Source: an uncultured Selenomonadales bacterium (GTDB lineage: Bacteria > Bacillota > Negativicutes > Selenomonadales > Selenomonadaceae). Taken from it: DNA of 64,000 nucleotides. The stretch lies in the NCBI GenBank assembly GCA_947304355.1, contig CAMZAX010000009.1, forward strand, positions 1 to 64,000, written 5' to 3'. Every line of letters begins with the position of its first letter. The first letter of the stretch is position 1. Below the pieces are notes generated by a model. The model was given only the letters and a program-made list of their open reading frames with translations, did no database searches and had not been told where the DNA came from. This document shows positions 59,129 to 64,000 of this stretch, one piece after another. Position numbers and translations under genes: made by a program.

Positions 59129-61507
59129 ATGTTGAAAAACTCATTCAAGATTTTGGAGTTCGATAAAATTTTGGCGCGCCTTCGCGACTGCGCGACGAGT
59201 GCTTTCGGTAAAGAGCTCGCCGAGAAATTGGAGCCCGCCGACGATTACGACACCGTGCGCGACAATCTTTCGTTGACGACAGAAGCCGTGCGTATCTTTG
59301 AATTCAGCGCGCCGCCGTTGGGCGGTTTCCGCGACGTGCGCGAAACTTTCAAAAAAATTCGCCTGGGCAGTGTCGCCGAAGCCGAAGAACTCCTCGACGT
59401 GCTGTCGACCATGTACACCATGCGGCAAGTCAAAATTTTTTTCAAGGAGACCGAAGCCGACGCACCGCAACTCAAAGCCCGCGCAACCGAACTCGAAATT
59501 TTGGGCAACCTGGAACGCCAACTCGACAACGCAATCGACGAACACGGAGCCGTTCGCGACACCGCAAGCGTCAAACTGCAAAAAATTCGCCGCGACCTGC
59601 GCGCCGCTCAAAGCCGCATCAAGAGCGAAATTTTTGATATCCTTCACGACGCCGGCAAGCAGAAATTTTTTCAAGACGCAATCGTCACAATGCGCGGCGA
59701 CCGCTACGTCTTGCCCGTCAAGCTCGAATATAAATCGCAATTCCCCGGCATCGTCCACGACCAATCCGCCACGGGCGCGACCGTCTTCATTGAGCCGCTC
59801 GCCGTCGTCAACCTCAACAACAGCGTCAAGCAACTCGAAGCGGAGGAACGTCACGAAGTAGCCCGAATCCTGCGCAACCTCAGCGACGCCGTCCGTAAAA
59901 ATCTCGAAACGCTCACAGCCAACGTAACGATTCTCGCGGACGTCGATTTATTGTTCGCCAAGGCAAAGCTCGCCCGCGACATGAACGCCACCGAACCGTT
60001 GCTCGAAGGTTTCACCGACTTGAAATCTGCGCGGCACCCGCTGATTGATTCGACAAGCGTCGTGCCCGTCGACATTCAACTCGGCGAAAAATTTTCAATG
60101 CTTTTGGTCACCGGTCCGAACACCGGCGGCAAGACCGTTTCCATGAAGACGCTCGGACTTCTCGCGCTCATGACGCAGGCGGGGCTTTACATCCCTGCAG
60201 CGGGCGGCTCGCGTATCGCAGTCTTCACGAACATTTTCGCGGACATCGGCGACGAACAATCGATTGAGCAGAGCCTGTCGACTTTCTCGGCGCACATGAA
60301 AAAAATAGTTACTATTCTCGACGACGTGACGGCGACCGATTTGGTTTTGCTCGACGAAATCGGCGCGGGCACCGACCCCGACGAAGGCACCGCGTTGGCA
60401 ATGTCAATCCTCGAACGGCTGTTGCAAATCGGCGCGGCGACAATCGCGACGACGCATTATTCGGAGCTGAAGACTTTCGCCTACTCGACCGACGGCATCG
60501 AAAACGCTTGCGTCGAATTCGATTCGGAGACGTTGCGCCCGACCTATCGCCTGCTTATCGGCATTCCCGGCGCGTCAAACGCTTTCGCAATCAGTCAACG
60601 CCTCGGCTTGCCGCAAAGTTTGATTCTGCGCGCCAAGCAACTCATCACCGCCGACCACGCCAACTTTGAGCAAGTCATTTCGGAGCTTGAAAATCAGCGC
60701 ATGATTTTTGAACAGCGCAACGCCGAAATCTTTGAGCGTCAACAGCAAGTCATTCGCCACGAAAAAAAAATCGCCGAAATGCGCGACGAAATTGCCAAGA
60801 CCAAGGGCGACATCATCCGCAAGGCGAAAGAAAAATCCGCCGCCATGGTGCGCGAGACCAAGCGCGAGGCCGAAGAGATTATCGCGGCGTTGAAGGAACA
60901 ATTCGACGACGCGGGCGTTAAACGTCGGCAGCAAGTCATTCAGCAGGCACGCGACAAACTTCGCGAAGCCGAAATCGATTCGGCGACGGGCATTATCGCC
61001 GATAAGTTCGTCGGCACGCGCATAGACAAGAAGACGCTTTACGTCGGCGACACCGTTTATATCAAGCCGCTCGACCAAAAGGGCACGGTGCTTTCAATCG
61101 AAAAGGACGGCACGGAGCTGATTGTTCAAATCGGCGCGCTTCGGACGACGGTTAAGCTTGCGTCGTGTCGCTTCGTCAGCAGAGGTTCGCAACCGATTCA
61201 ACCGCCGCCGCCCGTCACGAATCAAAATCGCGGCTCGACGGGCTTATTGCAAAAGACGGCGACCGTGCGACGCAGCATTGACATTCGCGGCATGACAGTC
61301 GACGAGGCGGAACAGGCTTGCGGCAAATTTATCGACGACGCGCAACTTTCGGGGCTCAAGCAGATTTTGATAATCCACGGCAAAGGCACGGGTGCGTTGC
61401 GGCTGGGCGTGCATGATTATCTGCGCGGCAACGGCTCTGTTGCAAATTTCCAGTTCGCCGACCAAGACGAAGGCGGCACCGGCGCGACATTGGTCACGAT
61501 AAAATAA
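59129..61507 (+). CDS. mutS2: MutS2 (RqcU) ATPase/endonuclease
   Basis: 792 residues, the family length. Walker A GPNTGGKT (~330), Walker B LVLLDEIGAGTDP (~407), a long coiled coil (~515-640), and a C-terminal Smr nuclease domain (~715-792: IDIRGMTVDEAEQ.., HGKGTGALR). It lacks the mismatch-binding domain of MutS. MutS2 acts in recombination control and in rescue of collided ribosomes. Promoter and heptamer array precede it. Confidence 0.97.
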   Translation: MLKNSFKILEFDKILARLRDCATSAFGKELAEKLEPADDYDTVRDNLSLTTEAVRIFEFSAPPLGGFRDVRETFKKIRLGSVAEAEELLDVLSTMYTMRQVKIFFKETEADAPQLKARATELEILGNLERQLDNAIDEHGAVRDTASVKLQKIRRDLRAAQSRIKSEIFDILHDAGKQKFFQDAIVTMRGDRYVLPVKLEYKSQFPGIVHDQSATGATVFIEPLAVVNLNNSVKQLEAEERHEVARILRNLSDAVRKNLETLTANVTILADVDLLFAKAKLARDMNATEPLLEGFTDLKSARHPLIDSTSVVPVDIQLGEKFSMLLVTGPNTGGKTVSMKTLGLLALMTQAGLYIPAAGGSRIAVFTNIFADIGDEQSIEQSLSTFSAHMKKIVTILDDVTATDLVLLDEIGAGTDPDEGTALAMSILERLLQIGAATIATTHYSELKTFAYSTDGIENACVEFDSETLRPTYRLLIGIPGASNAFAISQRLGLPQSLILRAKQLITADHANFEQVISELENQRMIFEQRNAEIFERQQQVIRHEKKIAEMRDEIAKTKGDIIRKAKEKSAAMVRETKREAEEIIAALKEQFDDAGVKRRQQVIQQARDKLREAEIDSATGIIADKFVGTRIDKKTLYVGDTVYIKPLDQKGTVLSIEKDGTELIVQIGALRTTVKLASCRFVSRGSQPIQPPPPVTNQNRGSTGLLQKTATVRRSIDIRGMTVDEAEQACGKFIDDAQLSGLKQILIIHGKGTGALRLGVHDYLRGNGSVANFQFADQDEGGTGATLVTIK

Positions 61508-61522
61508 TCGGAGGGATTTTAT

Positions 61523-62932
61523 TTGCCGAACAAAAAATTTTTCAGATTGTGCGCGGCGATTATTTTTTTCGCCGCAAGCACCGTTCAAGCGGCCGAACTC
61601 ATCAGCACGGAAGATTTGGCGAAAATCAACAGCTGGGGCAACAATCGTCCGAGTAACGAACTTTACGTCCAATACAAAAGCGTTTTTGATAATCCGCTGT
61701 ACTACAATCAGGAGACGGGCGCGATTAATTGGCCGACAAATGACGGCTTTGCGCAAGACCCCTACAGTCAAACGCTGGGCGCGGGTACGTGGCTTGACCG
61801 CTTCGGCGCGGATACGGGCAAATTCGTTTGTCCCGCAGGTATTGATTACGGCAAACGTTCTTGCGCGCCGGGCACCGAAGACAGAGCCTACAGCGTCTTC
61901 GTAACGAAAGATTATACGACCGTGCAAGCCGGTTTAATTGCGCCGTGGTTCGATGAACAAGGTGGCGGCATTCAATATTTACTGCCCGACTCCGTGAAAA
62001 ATCTGATTGATTCGGGCAAAATCCGCCGCGTCGAGCAACGGGAATTCGCGAGCAACGATCACGTTCAACACGCGATAATTTTGCAAGAAAATTCCATGGT
62101 AAGCAAAATCGTTGCCGAGCGCGTCGACGCCAAGGATACCGACCTTTGGTTAAATTTCTCCAAACGTTTCGGCGAACTCAAAAACGACGGAAAATATCAC
62201 GGCAGCACGTTTTCGGCGGGCGTCGACAGTCAACGCAATGAACATTGGCGCGACGGAATATTTTTCATTTACGGCACGACGAGTTACGCTTCCGGCACTG
62301 CCGACGCCAAAATTCACGATGCCCGCGCAGGGCTCTACACTGCTTACAAGAACAAAAAAAATTCCGCGTTTCTTTATGCCGATTACGGTTGGCAACGTCA
62401 TCATCTTGACCGTTACGTCGACGAAATTTATTTGAACGCAAGCGCGAAATATCACAGTCAACTTGCCGAGGCGGGCGGCGAATTTAAGCACGACATTCAC
62501 GCCGAGGACGGAAAAATTTGGCACGTAAGCCCGTTCGTCAACATGCAGGCTTCGTACCTCCATCAACCCGCCTACGTCGAAAAAATCACCAAAGATTTCG
62601 GGCAACGAGTCACGCTCAAAGACAACGTCTATGCCGCTGCTCAAGCCGGCGTAGAATTTAAGCGCAACGTCAACGGCGGCAATTACGCGTTCCGTGTTGG
62701 TTGCAAGTATTCGTTCGCGGGCACCGACCCGAAAGTTCGTTTCAATTACGCCAATTACGACCGCACGACTTACCGCACGCATTACAAGCAAGACAAAGTT
62801 CACTTCGTCGCCGCGCTAAGCGGAAATTTTGATTTCAATGAAACTTGGCAAGCGACGTTCGACGCTGCGTTACAAAAAGGCGCGCACGACCGCGACTTAA
62901 CCGCAAGCGTCTTTCTTCGCAAGCGTTTTTAA
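61523..62932 (+). CDS. Autotransporter with a TNT (NAD glycohydrolase-like) passenger
   Basis: 469 residues, TTG start after GGAGGG. A signal peptide (~1-23) is followed by a TNT domain (~60-171): INWPTNDGF, GTWLDRFGADTGKFVCPAG (Arg93), GLIAPWFDEQGGGIQYLLPD (Gln151). These match tuberculosis necrotizing toxin, an NAD+ glycohydrolase. The His of TNT's YHVYEV strand aligns with Ser124 here. A helical linker (~175-205) leads to a ~265-residue beta-barrel of alternating strands ending LRKRF, the terminal Phe being the outer-membrane assembly signal. So the TNT domain is probably exported to the cell surface. No obvious immunity gene is adjacent. Confidence 0.8.
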   Translation: MPNKKFFRLCAAIIFFAASTVQAAELISTEDLAKINSWGNNRPSNELYVQYKSVFDNPLYYNQETGAINWPTNDGFAQDPYSQTLGAGTWLDRFGADTGKFVCPAGIDYGKRSCAPGTEDRAYSVFVTKDYTTVQAGLIAPWFDEQGGGIQYLLPDSVKNLIDSGKIRRVEQREFASNDHVQHAIILQENSMVSKIVAERVDAKDTDLWLNFSKRFGELKNDGKYHGSTFSAGVDSQRNEHWRDGIFFIYGTTSYASGTADAKIHDARAGLYTAYKNKKNSAFLYADYGWQRHHLDRYVDEIYLNASAKYHSQLAEAGGEFKHDIHAEDGKIWHVSPFVNMQASYLHQPAYVEKITKDFGQRVTLKDNVYAAAQAGVEFKRNVNGGNYAFRVGCKYSFAGTDPKVRFNYANYDRTTYRTHYKQDKVHFVAALSGNFDFNETWQATFDAALQKGAHDRDLTASVFLRKRF

Positions 62933-62953
62933 AAATTCTTCGGAGGTGTTTTC

Positions 62954-64000
62954 ATGTTTAAAAAGTTTTTCGGCGTCTTGATTGCCTTGATGATTTTCAA
63001 CTCGGCGATCTGCGCGGCGGCTGAATTGGTTATCTTCCACACCAACGACATGCATTCGCGCATTCAGGACACTGACGACCGCAGCGCAAGCGCGGGGCTC
63101 GCGGAAATGGCGGCGGCAGTCAAAACCGTTAAGGCCAAAAATCCCGCGACGCTTTGGCTCGACGCCGGCGACACTTTTCACGGTATGCCCATTATCACAA
63201 TCAGCAAGGGCGAAAGTCTCGTGCCGCTCCTCAACACGGCGGGCGTCGACGCAATGACTGCCGGCAACCACGACTTCAATTACGGCTCAGCGCAGTTGGA
63301 ACGGCTCGCCAAGCAACTCAAGTTCCCGCTCCTCGACGCAAACGTCGTGCGCAAAAGCAATGGCAAAACTGTCTTCAAGCCCTACAAGATTTTCAAAGTC
63401 AACGGCATCAAAGTCGGCGTGTTCGGCTTGTCGACACCCGAAACCGCTTACAAGACCAATCCCAAAAACGTCACGGACGTGGAGTTTCTGAATCCCGTCG
63501 ACGTGTCAAAGGAAATGATTAAAAAGCTCCGCCCGAAATGCGACGTGCTTATCGCGCTCATGCACATGGGCGTTGACGCAAGCTCCGAATTCACCAGCGA
63601 ACGCATCGCCCGCGAAACCGACGGCATTGATTTAATCGTCGACGGACACAGCCACACCGCGCTGCCCGAAGGCATTCGCGTCAAGGACACGCTGATTGTC
63701 CAGGCGGGTTATTATGAACACTTCCTCGGCAGGGCGACGATTGAAGTCGAAAATCACAAAATCGTTTCCAAGAAAGCCGAACTCCTTGACTCAGACGAAA
63801 TCAAAGCGATTTGCCCGAAGCCCGACAAGCAAATTCTCGACGAGCTGAAAGATGTCAACGCCAAGGCGGAAAAAATGCTTAACGAAGTTGTTGCCCACAG
63901 CGACAAGCAACTTTCAAGCGAACGCCTGCTCGTGCGCCGCAATGAATCCGAACTCGGCAACCTCGCGGCTGATTCTTTCCGTTGGACTGCCAAATCCGAC
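62954..64000 (+). CDS. Exported 5'-nucleotidase / UshA-family metallophosphatase (partial, cut by window end)
   Basis: Frame open to the window end (349 codons visible); GGAGG lies before the ATG. A signal peptide (FGVLIALMIFNSAICAAA) is followed by dimetal sites FHTNDMHSR, DAGDTFHG, GNHDFNYG, ALMHMG and VDGHSHT, the classic UshA/YhcR pattern. The C-terminal substrate domain begins near residue 325 and is truncated. Family enzymes hydrolyse extracellular nucleotides, UDP-sugars and NAD. It starts 21 bases after the TNT autotransporter, likely the same transcript. Confidence 0.92.
   Translation, partial: MFKKFFGVLIALMIFNSAICAAAELVIFHTNDMHSRIQDTDDRSASAGLAEMAAAVKTVKAKNPATLWLDAGDTFHGMPIITISKGESLVPLLNTAGVDAMTAGNHDFNYGSAQLERLAKQLKFPLLDANVVRKSNGKTVFKPYKIFKVNGIKVGVFGLSTPETAYKTNPKNVTDVEFLNPVDVSKEMIKKLRPKCDVLIALMHMGVDASSEFTSERIARETDGIDLIVDGHSHTALPEGIRVKDTLIVQAGYYEHFLGRATIEVENHKIVSKKAELLDSDEIKAICPKPDKQILDELKDVNAKAEKMLNEVVAHSDKQLSSERLLVRRNESELGNLAADSFRWTAKSD

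Overview
The window looks like chromosome from a diderm member of the Firmicutes, most likely Negativicutes (Selenomonadaceae-like). This is inferred. Firmicutes-type genes (mutS2, a YitT protein, a DUF512 radical-SAM protein, a SCIFF ranthipeptide precursor) sit beside outer-membrane traits: gmhA for LPS heptose and a C-terminal autotransporter beta-barrel. Most genes have clear Shine-Dalgarno (SD) sequences. TTG and GTG starts are common, and intrinsic hairpin terminators separate most units.

Layout. 1-7.6 kb: MFS transporter, YitT protein, degenerate HD-GYP protein, uvrB, glycosyltransferase, cation-efflux pump. 7.6-12.5 kb: a four-gene module (XRE-PIN, PIN-kinase-zinc ribbon, VWA, PP2C) resembling the TerY-P/YegIKL phospho-switch, but with two PIN nuclease-like domains. 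12.5-22.6 kb: tRNA-Ala, a DUF362/VOC/HAD/formate-nitrite transporter operon, toxin-antitoxin pairs, a truncated Nif11 peptide, a double-glycine peptide and a third HAD paralogue. 22.6-37.1 kb: a long co-directional series with a branched-chain amino-acid (liv) ABC transporter. It is interrupted by two hexapeptide acetyltransferases and a periplasmic HD protein, and is followed by a 1737-residue ATPase and a HEPN-like partner. 37.2-41.7 kb: a TPR gene with an in-frame stop, DUF512 protein, der and a second double-glycine peptide. 41.7-50.5 kb: a nitrogen-assimilation cluster (amtB, glnK, glnA, three-gene glutamate synthase). 50.5-55.9 kb: tiny membrane peptides, a GmrSD-like DUF262 protein, orphan SCIFF peptide, polyprenyl synthase, gmhA, PTS sorbitol IIA. 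56-64 kb: U32 peptidase, a chimeric gmd remnant, mutS2, a TNT-domain autotransporter and a 5'-nucleotidase cut by the window end.

Repeats. Three dispersed families were seen. (1) GGGACAA heptamer tandem arrays, two of them inside coding sequence (uvrB and the DUF512 gene). (2) A terminator-promoter cassette (hairpin, T-run, TTGACG-N17-TAAACT) between small genes. (3) Duplicated promoter and leader regions before tiny peptide genes.

The most interesting candidates are the PIN/kinase/VWA/PP2C module, the autotransporter carrying a TNT (NAD glycohydrolase) passenger next to a periplasmic nucleotidase, the large ATPase plus HEPN pair, and a G-tract acetyltransferase that may be phase-variable.
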